From positions 1-64,000 of the forward strand of contig NZ_FTMX01000003.1 in the NCBI RefSeq assembly GCF_900156045.1: a stretch of 64,000 nt of DNA, read 5' to 3'. A model generated the notes under the pieces. It saw only the letters and a list, made by a program, of their open reading frames with translations, searched no databases and was not told the DNA's origin. Origin of the DNA: Peribacillus simplex. GTDB taxonomy: Bacteria; Bacillota; Bacilli; Bacillales; DSM-1321. This document shows positions 28,470-37,257 of this stretch, piece by piece. Both the position numbers and the translations under genes were made by a program. The first letter of the stretch is position 1. Each line of letters starts with the position of its first letter.

Positions 28470-28505
28470 AAAAGCCCCATTAAGAACTACTTAATGGGGA
28501 CAGTT
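28470..28505 (-). terminator. terminator-like hairpin
   Basis: On the minus strand CCCCATTAAG and CTTAATGGGG pair around a 5-nt loop and are followed by CTTTTTTT. A decayed relative (CCCATTAAAA/TTTTAATGGG, 28748-28769) lies on the far side of the structured repeat at 28575-28690. Confidence 0.75.
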
Positions 28506-28574
28506 TGATGACAAAGGAAGTTCGAAATGCTCTCACCCCGAACCATGAATAATGAACCCTCTCAAGATTGAAGA

Positions 28575-28690
28575 AAATGTGCGGTACCCCTGCCGATTAA
28601 CTGGCTAGCCAAGGCCCCACAGACGCTTGCGTCGAGGAGGCTTGGCAGACAATCGGCGGAAAGGGAGCGGATTTCTGAAATCAACTGGAA
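28575..28690. repeat. structured intergenic repeat (family B), single copy
   Basis: The block starting CCCCTGCCGATTAACTGGCTAG and containing GCCAAGGCCCCACAGACG, GAGGAGGCTTGGCAGAC and GGCGGAAAGGGAGCGG is about 80% identical to the tandem copies at 53841-54314. The small hairpin GACGC-TT-GCGTC here is GGCGC-TT-GCGCC there, a compensatory change. Flanking hairpins lie at 28470-28505 and 28711-28770. The whole gap 28328-28779 has no gene. Confidence 0.75.
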
Positions 28691-28779
28691 CTATTTTTAA
28701 GAAAAAAAAATGACTGTAAACTAGTTCTTCTCTAATTTACAGTCAGGCCCATTAAAACTTTTAATGGGATCATTTTACC

Positions 28780-28968
28780 TTAACGTACGGATGGGTTACT
28801 TGATTTTGTTTTGGTTATTGATTGGAATTGACCCTTAACCTTATCAATGGTTTCCGGTGTGGCTAGAGACCTTATTTGATTCATGGTTTTTTCACGGGTT
28901 TTCTTATTGCGCATTAAAAATGCGGCTGCTCCTATCAGGACGGTTCCAAGCATTTTGTTTGATGGCAT
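28780..28968 (-). CDS. small membrane-anchored protein, 62 aa
   Basis: A 62-residue protein: a short hydrophobic segment near the N-terminus (MLGTVLIGAAAFLM, residues 6-19) followed by a basic amphipathic tail (RNKKTREKTMNQIR). AAGGAGGAAAC precedes the ATG at 28968, whereas the longer in-frame start has no ribosome site. It lies 91 bp downstream of the GH3 gene on the same strand. No family is recognised. Confidence 0.65.
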   Translation of the reverse strand: MPSNKMLGTVLIGAAAFLMRNKKTREKTMNQIRSLATPETIDKVKGQFQSITKTKSSNPSVR

Positions 28969-29059
28969 GTTAGTTTCCTCCTTCAAGTTAGTCATATATA
29001 GTATTCCCTCTATCAGCTGATTTAAACAAATGCATCCTTTTGAGAGAGTGGTTTCGCTT

Positions 29060-30295
29060 TTATTCATCCTCGCCCAGGCTTTCGATATACTTTATGCTTT
29101 CGGGATTTTTCACCACTTTTTCAGCTTGATCCGGGTCAGCTTTCGTTTGTTTCATATTGTAAAGTTTATATGTCAGCACTCTTTTCACTGACTCGTTAAT
29201 TCTATCCATTGGAACTTCCCCTGCTTTCACCGCTTGCAGTAATCCGTTATAAACTTCAAGCTCATGGGAATATTCATGACAGACAAGTAATAAATCAGCT
29301 CCTGCAAGGATTGCCTGCTTCCCCATCTCTTCATAGGAGTAATACTTGTTCACAGCACCCATTTCCAAATCGTCTGTAACGACAAGTCCTTCATAGTTGA
29401 GTTTCCCCCTAAGCAGGTCTTCTATGATGATTTTAGAAAGGCTTGCTGGTTTTTCTGTATCATAGGCTGGATATTTAATGTGGGTCACCATCACGAAAAA
29501 CTTTTGATTATCCATTTCCTTTATGATTTGCTTGAAAGGATAAATATCCGAGTTTTCCAGATCAAGTTGGTTTGCCTCCACGGAAGATGTTTCGACATGC
29601 GGATCGATTTCGCTGCGTCCGTTTCCAGGAAAGTGCTTCAATGCACCGGTTATCGATACATCGCTCAAGCCTTGAATGGCTTTCTTTCCGTATTGATGGA
29701 CCTTTTCGGGATCTTGCCCAAATGAACGCTTATCCGTTTTCGATAGATCAAGTACAGGGGCGAAATTAATGTTAATTCCCATGGAGCCCAGTTCTGTCCC
29801 ATTCAATTTGGCCACTTTGTACACATCTTCAATAGAGGTATTTTTTCCAAGATCCTGTTGCGATGGGATTGGCGATACCCTTCCCTTCATCCTGATGATG
29901 TCCCCGCCTTCCTGATCGATGGCCACCATCAACGGAAGCGAATGTGTACTTTGATCGGCCGTTTGCTGAAGCGAATTGGATAACCTAGCCACTTGTTTAG
30001 GTGATTTCATATTGCGGTCAAAATAAATGACGCCTCCTATATGTTTTTGTTCGATAAGCTCCGTAATTTCTTTGCCCTTTTCAGTTCCCTTGAAACCGAC
30101 CATCATAAGCTGGCCGATTTTTTCTTCAAGCGTCATTTTTTTCAGCAGTTTTTCTATTTTCTCATGACTATCCGCATCCGCGTCTTTCCCTTTTTCCGCT
30201 CTGAAATTCCCATCGATATTCAACTGAATGAACAATATTGAAAAAGCGAGGATTGCGATTAAAAGCAGGCCCATATAAATTTTTTTATTCTTCAT
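29060..30295 (-). CDS. glycoside hydrolase family 3 beta-N-acetylhexosaminidase
   Basis: A 411-residue exported or membrane-anchored GH3 enzyme (NagZ type). The N-terminal hydrophobic segment (about residues 7-24) lacks a clear lipobox. Domain features are QKHIGGVIYFDRN, LMVAIDQEGG, FAPVLDLS, and KHFPGNG followed by DPH, the Asp-His acid/base pair. VVTDDLEMGAV contains the nucleophile Asp. It removes N-acetylglucosamine from muropeptides in wall recycling. KHFPGNG is usually KHFPGHG. The ATG at 30295 has GAAGGTC upstream. Typical NagZ of Bacillus has an extra C-terminal domain, which is absent here. Confidence 0.9.
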   Translation of the reverse strand: MKNKKIYMGLLLIAILAFSILFIQLNIDGNFRAEKGKDADADSHEKIEKLLKKMTLEEKIGQLMMVGFKGTEKGKEITELIEQKHIGGVIYFDRNMKSPKQVARLSNSLQQTADQSTHSLPLMVAIDQEGGDIIRMKGRVSPIPSQQDLGKNTSIEDVYKVAKLNGTELGSMGININFAPVLDLSKTDKRSFGQDPEKVHQYGKKAIQGLSDVSITGALKHFPGNGRSEIDPHVETSSVEANQLDLENSDIYPFKQIIKEMDNQKFFVMVTHIKYPAYDTEKPASLSKIIIEDLLRGKLNYEGLVVTDDLEMGAVNKYYSYEEMGKQAILAGADLLLVCHEYSHELEVYNGLLQAVKAGEVPMDRINESVKRVLTYKLYNMKQTKADPDQAEKVVKNPESIKYIESLGEDE

Positions 30296-30475
30296 GCTTT
30301 GACCTTCATAGACATTTTCTCTGTCCTTCCTTGATTGCCTTTTTTTAAATTTGTTGCACACTTCTTAATCATGTTCATAAAGTGACAATTCTATATCATC
30401 AATGCGTATTTTTTGCATAAAGCATTAGCAGCGTACCATACTACAAACATATCCTATTTAAAAGGAGATGCCCTC

Positions 30476-30829
30476 ATGAACGGAATGTTGAAGAATCTTG
30501 CCGGTACCTTCAGTCATGCAGTCGATTATGCAAAAGAAAAAATAACAGCCATTACAGGAACAACCTCTGTTACGATAGCGGAATTGAGTGAGCACATCAT
30601 CAATCAGCCTGAAACAAAACTAATCAGGAAAAACCTTTTAGGGATACCCTTTTCTTTTTATCATTTACAAAAAGAAGACGTTTCGTACTATTTGGAAATG
30701 AAAAGCTCACAGGTTCTCCAGTTGGATGTTCAAGCGCATAATCATCCGATTGTGTCTTACAGATCTTATCGAGATAAATCCAGCTTGCCCACGTCCATTA
30801 GATTTCCTAAAACCCTTTTATCCGAATGA
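30476..30829 (+). CDS. hypothetical protein, 117 aa
   Basis: A 117-residue soluble protein without recognised family. An N-terminal amphipathic helix (LAGTFSHAVDYAKEKI) is followed by a mixed region with FSFYHLQKEDVSYYLEM and a Pro/basic tail (SIRFPKTLL). AAAAGGAGATG precedes the ATG at 30476; the in-frame start further up lacks a site. It is divergent from the GH3 gene and convergent with the TrmB gene. Confidence 0.65.
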   Translation: MNGMLKNLAGTFSHAVDYAKEKITAITGTTSVTIAELSEHIINQPETKLIRKNLLGIPFSFYHLQKEDVSYYLEMKSSQVLQLDVQAHNHPIVSYRSYRDKSSLPTSIRFPKTLLSE

Positions 30830-30845
30830 CTTTTGGTACAAAAAT

Positions 30846-30889
30846 AAAAAAGCTGATATCCCTGCAATGGGGTTATCAGCTTTTTTTAA
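30846..30889. terminator. bidirectional terminator
   Basis: AAAAAGCTGATATCCC and GGGGTTATCAGCTTTTT pair around a 6-nt loop, with A and T tracts on both sides. It is shared by the convergent hypothetical and TrmB genes. Confidence 0.92.
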
Positions 30890-30892
30890 ATC

Positions 30893-31675
30893 TTATAGGG
30901 AGAAAAAATGGTCTCTTTCACTTGAAATCCATTTCTCGGTATCTTCTTCATCCTTTTTAACCAAGCGGTTAACGAGGATATCATGCCAAATGTAATTTTC
31001 GAGAAAATTGATATGAATGGGATCATCTGTGTAGAAAGCCGTTTCTCTCGTTTCGGGAGAAGGTCCGTAAATCGTCTCCTTGCCATCAATGGATAAGATG
31101 AACCATTTGTTTTCTCCGATATTTTCCACATAGCTGGTTTTGCGATGGATATCTATACCTGATAATGGGTTTTCAACCTGAAATGCAATCCCCTTGAGAG
31201 TGCAATGTTCGGCGGCCCCCTTTAGCTCTTGTTCAAGTTTTCCATACATCTCGTCCCATAATGAAACCACCACCCTTTTCTCGGCCTTGTGAATCAAAGT
31301 ACGGCAAAAGGAAAGGATATGCCCTTCCCCTTTAAGCGTCATTACACGATTGTCTGACATCGGTTCGATTTTCTCGAATTGTTTTAGTGTATCGCTGATG
31401 GATTGATAGGTATTGTTCCATTTTGATTGAACCGATTCCAAAAACACATCGACTGGCAGCGGTGAATATTTTATCGAGTCATTGATTTCCTCTTTTAAGA
31501 CGATTCCTTCTTCTTGCAGTCCGTTTAATATTTCATAGATGCGGGCCCTGGGAATTCCTGATTCCTTGCTTACTTGATAGGCACTGGTTGGACCTTGGCG
31601 AACCAAAGAAACATAAGCCTTTGCTTCATATTGACTAAACCCGAGAGACTGTAGTTTTTGAATGATATCTTGCAT
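30893..31675 (-). CDS. TrmB-family transcriptional regulator
   Basis: A 260-residue regulator. Residues 5-70 are the TrmB winged helix (LGFSQYEAKAYVSLVRQGPT, then SGIPRARIYEILNGLQEEGIV). A middle helix (about 80-110) and a PLD-like effector domain (about 115-245) follow. TrmB proteins sense sugars or other small molecules. TAGGAGG precedes the ATG. It is divergent from a TSUP exporter gene, whose promoter overlaps a 26-bp palindrome, its likely operator. Confidence 0.9.
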   Translation of the reverse strand: MQDIIQKLQSLGFSQYEAKAYVSLVRQGPTSAYQVSKESGIPRARIYEILNGLQEEGIVLKEEINDSIKYSPLPVDVFLESVQSKWNNTYQSISDTLKQFEKIEPMSDNRVMTLKGEGHILSFCRTLIHKAEKRVVVSLWDEMYGKLEQELKGAAEHCTLKGIAFQVENPLSGIDIHRKTSYVENIGENKWFILSIDGKETIYGPSPETRETAFYTDDPIHINFLENYIWHDILVNRLVKKDEEDTEKWISSERDHFFSL

Positions 31676-31773
31676 AGTACCTCCTAGTGCTTTTAGTAAA
31701 TTATATGCCTATCATACCAAATCTCTTATCTAAATCTAATCGATTTCAAAAGGCATGACTCATAATATTCTTA

Positions 31774-31817
31774 TTTACAGAACGATTTTTATTAGTTACT
31801 ATCTAAATAGTGACTAA
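31774..31817 (+). promoter_or_regulatory. TSUP promoter overlapped by a palindromic operator
   Basis: TTTACA (31774-31779) and TACTAT (31797-31802) are 17 nt apart. The palindrome TTAGTTACTAT-CTAA-ATAGTGACTAA (31792-31817, one mismatch) covers the -10 box and start region. That geometry fits a repressor site. The divergent TrmB-family gene is the obvious candidate for its regulator (inference). Confidence 0.7.
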
Positions 31818-31892
31818 TAGAAAAACTTTGGATTATGGCTTCAGCATAACAAGCATTTCAGCCATAATGCCATTGATACGGAGGCTTCTTGG

Positions 31893-32663
31893 ATGGAGGA
31901 TATACAAACTTCAACACTCTTGCTGCTGATGTTTTTCGGATTTTTGGCAGCATTCATTGATTCTGTGGTAGGCGGCGGAGGCCTAATTTCCATACCCGCT
32001 TTATTATTTTCAGGACTTCCCCCCTCTCAAGCGATCGCAACGAATAAGTTAGCAAGTTCCATGGGGTCATTAACAAGTACCATTGCCTTCATTCGCTCAG
32101 GTAAGGTTGATTTTCGATTGGTTTCCAAACTTTTCCCACTGATTTTCATAGGTTCCCTGCTGGGCGCTTTGGTAGTTAATTTCGTCTCGCCTGAATTATT
32201 AAAGCCATTGATCTTGGTTCTATTAATAGCTATTGCCATTTATACCATTTTTAAAAAGGACTGGGGACAGAAATCGACTTACCATAAACTCACATGGCAA
32301 AAGACTGCACTATTTGCGTTCGCTATATTTGCCATTGGTTTTTATGATGGGTTTTTGGGCGCTGGGACGGGGTCTTTCATTCTGTTCGCCTTTTTAATGA
32401 TTGGCTTTGATTTTTTGAATTCTGCAGGAAATGCGAAATTTTTGAACTTCGGAAGCAATCTGGCAGCACTGATCATGTTCATATTCCTTGATACCGTCAA
32501 CTTTTCCTATGGAATACCGATGGGAATCTCCATGATAGCAGGAGCATTGGCCGGATCTAAATTCGCCATTAAAAAGGGAGTGGCATATGTAAGGGTATTA
32601 TTTATCATGGTGACCGTCATTCTGATCGTGAAAAATATAATGGATTATTTAATGGGCGGCTAA
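31893..32663 (+). CDS. TSUP-family (TauE/SafE) transporter
   Basis: A 256-residue membrane protein with about eight helices in two repeats, each opening with a glycine-rich turn: FIDSVVGGGGLISIPALL and YDGFLGAGTGSFILF. ATNKLASSMGS is the typical segment after the first. Family members export or import sulfite, sulfoacetate or other anions; the substrate is not known here. The start follows ACGGAGGCTTC. It is transcribed from the promoter at 31774. A MITE-like element follows 10 bp after its stop. Confidence 0.9.
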   Translation: MEDIQTSTLLLLMFFGFLAAFIDSVVGGGGLISIPALLFSGLPPSQAIATNKLASSMGSLTSTIAFIRSGKVDFRLVSKLFPLIFIGSLLGALVVNFVSPELLKPLILVLLIAIAIYTIFKKDWGQKSTYHKLTWQKTALFAFAIFAIGFYDGFLGAGTGSFILFAFLMIGFDFLNSAGNAKFLNFGSNLAALIMFIFLDTVNFSYGIPMGISMIAGALAGSKFAIKKGVAYVRVLFIMVTVILIVKNIMDYLMGG

Positions 32664-32673
32664 TTTTTTTAAA

Positions 32674-32891
32674 AGGCTGTTTTCGAATACTTCGTTGCTA
32701 TTCACCAAGTAATGCGGTGTGGTTGATTTCCCCTCCATTGCTCGCTTTCCGCGGGGCGGGCGGTGAGCCTCCTCGACGTGAACGCCTGTGGGGCCTCACC
32801 TGTCCCGCTGCTCCCGCAGGAGTCTCGCACTTCCGCTCCAATCAACTTTAAATCGTTTCGTTTTAAAAACAACAATCTTTACAAAAAGAGC
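32674..32891. mobile_element. MITE-like element, copy 2
   Basis: A 218-bp element nearly identical to copies at 16484 and 41441, with the same imperfect terminal inverted repeats. It is flanked by TTTTTTTAAA on both sides (32664-32673 and 32892-32901). One C is missing at the right tip. It sits directly behind the TSUP gene and before the SDR gene. Confidence 0.8.
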
Positions 32892-32998
32892 TTTTTTTAA
32901 AAAATAGAATACAGCACTATGTTCCCTCCACAGAATGTGACATATAGGAATTATTTGGGTATATGATAGGTATAGACTGTGTTGGAAGGTGTGATTGG

Positions 32999-33937
32999 AT
33001 GATTGAAAAGTGGAATGGCGAAGAAATGGCAGAAGTATCGGGGCAAACCATTGTGATTACTGGGGCAAATAGTGGAATTGGCTTCGAAACCGCTTTTGCC
33101 CTGGCCGGTAAGGGGGCAGAGATCATCCTTGCAGTCCGGAATGCTTCAAAGGGTGAAAAGGCAGTCGATAGAATCTTATCGGTCCATCCTAAGGCAAATG
33201 TACACGTGATGCAGCTGGATTTAAGCGATTTAAGCAGCATTCGGCATTTTGCTGATTCCTTTCAGGAAAACTATGACTCTCTATCCGTCCTCATCAATAA
33301 CGCAGGTGTAATGATTCCGCCATACAGTAAGACGAAAGATGGTTTCGAGCTGCAATTCGGCAGCAATCATCTCGGTCATTTTGCTTTGACGGGTCTCCTT
33401 CTTCCGCGTATCCTTTCCACGCCAAAATCGCGTGTGGTCACATTGAGCAGCTTGGCCGCCATCAATGGATATATAGACTTCGAAAATCTAAATGGTGAAA
33501 ACGGATATAAACCAATGAAATACTATGGGCAAAGCAAGCTGGCCAATCTACTCTTCGCCCGCGAATTACAGAATAAATTCAACCAGCATGATGCAAATCC
33601 GATGAGCATTGCCTGTCATCCGGGCCTTTCCCATACTAATCTCATGTCTCGCGGATCTGGCAAACCCATAAATAGATTCATGCATTTTCTTTCGAAAACC
33701 ATCACCCAGCCGGCGAGTATCGGAGCATTGCCTACCCTTTATGCCGCAACGGAACCTACATTAACAGGCGGTGAGTATATCGGACCCGATGGGAAGAAGA
33801 GCAGAAAAGGCTTTCCGAGAAAGGACGATATCATCGATTCCTTATATAATGAAGAAACCTCGAAAAGATTATGGGATATTTCAGAAACCTTGACAGAGGT
33901 CAAATATCGTTTCACTGAAAGCGTGACGCCAAAATGA
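32999..33937 (+). CDS. short-chain dehydrogenase/reductase (retinol-dehydrogenase-like)
   Basis: A 312-residue NAD(P)-dependent oxidoreductase. Features are VITGANSGIGFETAFALA (nucleotide-binding TGxxxGIG), the MQLDLSDL adenine region, VLINNAGVM, the catalytic Ser in VVTLSSLAA and YYGQSKLANLL with the Tyr-x3-Lys pair. It resembles the retinol/protochlorophyllide-reductase-like SDR branch; the substrate is unknown. GGAAGGTG precedes the ATG at 32999. It is monocistronic. Confidence 0.9.
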   Translation: MIEKWNGEEMAEVSGQTIVITGANSGIGFETAFALAGKGAEIILAVRNASKGEKAVDRILSVHPKANVHVMQLDLSDLSSIRHFADSFQENYDSLSVLINNAGVMIPPYSKTKDGFELQFGSNHLGHFALTGLLLPRILSTPKSRVVTLSSLAAINGYIDFENLNGENGYKPMKYYGQSKLANLLFARELQNKFNQHDANPMSIACHPGLSHTNLMSRGSGKPINRFMHFLSKTITQPASIGALPTLYAATEPTLTGGEYIGPDGKKSRKGFPRKDDIIDSLYNEETSKRLWDISETLTEVKYRFTESVTPK

Positions 33938-33970
33938 CATTCCCCTGTTTTCGCTCATGAACAGTGCAAA

Positions 33971-34000
33971 AAGAAAGAGGGAGCATAATGCCCCCTCTTT
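33971..34000. terminator. bidirectional terminator
   Basis: AAAGAGGGAGCAT and the complementary ATGCCCCCTCTTT (one mismatch) with flanking A and T tracts lie between the convergent SDR and ppiB genes. Confidence 0.85.
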
Positions 34001-34009
34001 TCGCTTTCA

Positions 34010-34450
34010 TCATTCAGCGTCAAAAACTTCGACTTTTTCCATTTTGTCGCCATTTTTCATGGCTTTGGCTGTTTCAAGTCCAGATGTCACTTTACCGAAT
34101 ACCGTGTGAACACCGTTAAGATGCGGTTGTGGTTCATGCACGATAAAGAATTGGCTTGAGCCTGTGTCTTTTCCGGCATGTGCCATCGATAGGCTTCCTG
34201 CCTCATGTTTGTGAGGGTTTCCTTCTGTTTCACATTTGATTTGCTTGCCGCTTCCGCCTGCACCAGTACCTGTTGGATCTCCTCCTTGGCTTACGAAACC
34301 AGGGATTACACGGTGAAAGACTACGCCATTATAAAATCCTGTGTTTGCCAAGTTTTCGAAGTTAGCCACTGTGTTCGGTGCTTCGTTCGGGAAAAGGTCA
34401 AATTCGATTTTTTCTCCATTTGCCATAAGTATGTATCCTTTTTTAGCCAT
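34010..34450 (-). CDS. ppiB: peptidyl-prolyl cis-trans isomerase (cyclophilin)
   Basis: A 146-residue cytosolic cyclophilin: [19 protein letters not shown], the catalytic Arg in [35 protein letters not shown] and [10 protein letters not shown]. It catalyses proline isomerisation in folding proteins. The ATG at 34450 was chosen because AAAGGAGATG precedes it; the longer frame upstream is hydrophobic leader DNA without a site. Length and motifs match Bacillus PpiB. Confidence 0.95.
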   Translation of the reverse strand: MAKKGYILMANGEKIEFDLFPNEAPNTVANFENLANTGFYNGVVFHRVIPGFVSQGGDPTGTGAGGSGKQIKCETEGNPHKHEAGSLSMAHAGKDTGSSQFFIVHEPQPHLNGVHTVFGKVTSGLETAKAMKNGDKMEKVEVFDAE

Positions 34451-34612
34451 GTTAAACATCTCCTTTAATATGAACTGAATCAAATCTAATAGTACCATTT
34501 TTAGAAGCAGAAAGAAAAGCAAGCGCTACTTATTTTGAATTGTATCATTATACATTCCTATATTTTTTCTTTTATAATGGGATAGATTCATTATTTTAAG
34601 GGGGAACGAACC

Positions 34613-35605
34613 ATGATACAGCAATTTGATGCATTGGTCGTGAACAAGCAAGATGATCAATTCACCGTTAACATTCAGCAACTATCACTTGATGACCTAC
34701 CTCAAGGCGAAGTGCTCATCCGTGTTCATTATTCCGGTGTGAACTATAAAGATAGCCTTGCGGCAATTCCAAATGGAAACATTGTCAGCACCTATCCGAT
34801 CGTTCCGGGAATTGACATGGCTGGTGTTGTCGTTTCATCTGAGGATTCCCGCTTTAAAGAAGGAGACGAAGTCATTGCGACCTCCTACGGGATTGGCGTT
34901 TCCCAATCAGGGGGCTATAGTCAATTTGCCCGTGTTCCTGCAGAGTGGATCGTCCCGCTTCCTGATGGCCTTACAATGAAAGAGGCGATGATCATCGGAA
35001 CGGCCGGTTTCACCGCAGCCTTATCGGTTCTGCGACTGGAAGAAAATAATCTCAACCCTGAGCAAGGAAGCGTTCTCGTCACTGGTGCAACTGGCGGGGT
35101 CGGCAGTTTCGCCGTCTCGATCCTTTCCAAACTTGGCTATTCCGTTGAGGCGAGTACAGGAAAAGAATCGGAGCATGAATACTTGAAGGAAATCGGTGCG
35201 GCGACCATCGTTTCGCGTGATGAAGTATATGATGGCAAACTGCGGGCACTGGGAAAACAGAAGTGGAGCGGGGCGATAGATCCCGTCGGCGGTGAACCGT
35301 TAGCCTCGGTCCTTAGCCAAATCAAGTATGGCGGAGCTGTGGCGGTCAGTGGATTGACTGCTGGTACAAGCCTTCCAGCCACCGTCTTTCCATTCATTCT
35401 AAGAGGGGTTAATCTGCTTGGGATCGATTCGGTCAATTGCCCGATGGATACAAGATTGAAAGTTTGGCATCGCCTTGCCACCGACTTTAAACTCAACCAT
35501 TTAGAACAGCTCATCCAACAGGAAATTACACTTGAAGAATTGCCTGACGTCCTTCCCACCCTATTAAAAGGGGAAGCAAGAGGCAGGACGATCGTTAAGC
35601 TATAA
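34613..35605 (+). CDS. YhdH/YhfP-family quinone oxidoreductase (AcuI-like)
   Basis: A 330-residue zinc-free medium-chain dehydrogenase/reductase. The N-terminal GroES-like domain has YSGVNYKDSLA and PGIDMAGVV; the Rossmann domain has VTGATGGVGSFAVSIL. The AIDPVGG segment and the C-terminal EEL-RGRTIVKL are typical of YhdH/AcuI (NADPH-dependent, acryloyl-CoA or quinone reduction). AAGGGGGAAC precedes the ATG. It is monocistronic and convergent with the sensor kinase gene. Confidence 0.92.
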   Translation: MIQQFDALVVNKQDDQFTVNIQQLSLDDLPQGEVLIRVHYSGVNYKDSLAAIPNGNIVSTYPIVPGIDMAGVVVSSEDSRFKEGDEVIATSYGIGVSQSGGYSQFARVPAEWIVPLPDGLTMKEAMIIGTAGFTAALSVLRLEENNLNPEQGSVLVTGATGGVGSFAVSILSKLGYSVEASTGKESEHEYLKEIGAATIVSRDEVYDGKLRALGKQKWSGAIDPVGGEPLASVLSQIKYGGAVAVSGLTAGTSLPATVFPFILRGVNLLGIDSVNCPMDTRLKVWHRLATDFKLNHLEQLIQQEITLEELPDVLPTLLKGEARGRTIVKL

Positions 35606-35608
35606 ACC

Positions 35609-35646
35609 AAAAAAAGTGACGAGAGCATGGCTTCTCGTCACTTTTC
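35609..35646. terminator. bidirectional terminator
   Basis: AAAAGTGACGAGA and TCTCGTCACTTTT form a 13-bp stem around an 8-nt loop. It touches the stop codon of the kinase gene and serves both convergent genes. Confidence 0.92.
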
Positions 35647-37111
35647 ATTGTGAACTTTCATTGATAGGAAGACTGATATCTACAATCGTCCCTTCTCCCA
35701 CTTCGCTGCTGAAATGAATTTCCCCATTATGCTCATGGATGATTTTAGTACTGACCATGAGCCCAAACCCCGTTCCTTTTTCAGAGGTGCTATAAAAAGG
35801 CTGCCCTAGATGTTCCATGCGCTCATTTGAGATTCCGCAGCCTGAATCAATGAATCGGATCATTGCATAGCATCCTCCATGGTGTAACTGTATATGAAGT
35901 TTGCCGCCATTCGGCATGGCTTCTATCGCATTATTGACGACATTCGTGAATACTTGTTTTAACTGATTCGGTTCGCCAAAGACAGATACCGACTCCGTAT
36001 TATATTCCTTGATGATTTCAACATCATTCAATATCGCTTGAAACTCGGCTAACGTAATCACACTATCCAATATATCGTTAAGCTGGATGTATTCACAAAC
36101 CTTCGCTTCAGGCTCTGCTAAACTTAAAAATTCATTGGCCAGGGTTTCGATTTTTTCAACTTCACTGACCGTCATTTCAAGATAATCCTTTTGCTCAGGA
36201 TTTTCCCTTAATAATTGTAAAAATCCTTTGACCGTAGTTAATGGATTTCTTAATTCGTGTGCGATACCCGCAGCCATCTGCCCTACCGCTGATAACATAT
36301 TGGATTTACAGAGCAGCTCATCGGTCTTTTTACGCTCCGTAATATCCCTGCAGAATACCTGTATGGCCGGTTGACCTTTATAAATAATCGGAAGACCGAG
36401 TGTTTCTCCATAAAATACTTGTCCGTCAAGTCGAATGAACTTTTGTTCCAGTAAACCAACCGCCTGGTGATCATCCCTCATGATATCGATTCTTCTTTGT
36501 ACACTCTCCCGGGACTCCAGGTGAACGAACTGAAAAACCGATTTACCGATAATATCTTCCACACTATCCATCCCAAGCATTTTTGCCCCCATGGGATTCA
36601 TATACTCGATGATCCCATTGCGATGTACAAAAATCGCTTCAGGTGACACCTCCACTAAACTGCGATACCTTTGCTCACTTTCCTTCAAGGCAGCTTCGGC
36701 AAGTTTTTGGTTCGTGATATCCCGATAAACGAAAACCAGAGCGCACGGCTCATTTTCATCATCCCGAATATTGAACAGGGAGATGCTTACATCGATTAAC
36801 TGGCCATCCTTCCTTAACCTGACCGTTTCAAAGCCTTTCTTTTGTACCCCTGCCTTAATCTGGTCATGCAATTCATTGACTGATTCCTTCAAGAAATCAG
36901 GAATAATAGGAAATGGCATGCCAATGAGCTCATCATTCGTCCAACCGAAAAACTCTTCAAAAGCTGCATTCACCTGAAGGGTCTTTCCTTCCAGATCAAC
37001 AATGGAAATGGCGTCCGGGTTGTTCTCCATGAAAGACTTAAATTTCTCGGTATTATCCTCCGGCTGTACTCCCATTTGCCCTTGTCCAGAATTAATAAGC
37101 CTTTTACTCAT
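35645..37111 (-). CDS. PAS-domain sensor histidine kinase (sporulation-kinase type)
   Basis: A 488-residue soluble kinase without membrane helices. PAS domain 1 at about 25-140 (ISIVDLEGKTLQVNAAFEEF), PAS domain 2 at about 150-262. HisKA at about 275-335 has the phosphorylated His285 in GIAHELRNPLTTVKGF. The ATPase domain has NVVNNAIEAM, DSGCGIS and GTGFGLMVS. The layout matches cytosolic Kin-type kinases (KinA/KinE class) feeding Spo0F, but no response regulator is adjacent, so the partner is inferred. The ATG at 37111 follows AAAGGAA; a TTG directly precedes it. Confidence 0.9.
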   Translation of the reverse strand: MSKRLINSGQGQMGVQPEDNTEKFKSFMENNPDAISIVDLEGKTLQVNAAFEEFFGWTNDELIGMPFPIIPDFLKESVNELHDQIKAGVQKKGFETVRLRKDGQLIDVSISLFNIRDDENEPCALVFVYRDITNQKLAEAALKESEQRYRSLVEVSPEAIFVHRNGIIEYMNPMGAKMLGMDSVEDIIGKSVFQFVHLESRESVQRRIDIMRDDHQAVGLLEQKFIRLDGQVFYGETLGLPIIYKGQPAIQVFCRDITERKKTDELLCKSNMLSAVGQMAAGIAHELRNPLTTVKGFLQLLRENPEQKDYLEMTVSEVEKIETLANEFLSLAEPEAKVCEYIQLNDILDSVITLAEFQAILNDVEIIKEYNTESVSVFGEPNQLKQVFTNVVNNAIEAMPNGGKLHIQLHHGGCYAMIRFIDSGCGISNERMEHLGQPFYSTSEKGTGFGLMVSTKIIHEHNGEIHFSSEVGEGTIVDISLPINESSQ

Positions 37112-37225
37112 CAATTTTTTATTCCTTTCTTATCCGGAAATTTACAGTCTCAATTTTACAGTATCAGTAAATCATTTGCCAGTTTTATCATATGATTTTT
37201 CCTAGTTAAAGACTGGTGCACAAAG

Positions 37226-37254
37226 AGGCCAAACCTCCATAAGGTCCAGCCTCC
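37226..37254 (-). terminator. terminator of cwlJ
   Basis: On the minus strand GAGGCTGGACCT and AGGTTTGGCCTC pair imperfectly around a short loop, followed by TTTG. It lies directly after the cwlJ stop. Confidence 0.6.
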
Positions 37255-37257
37255 TCC

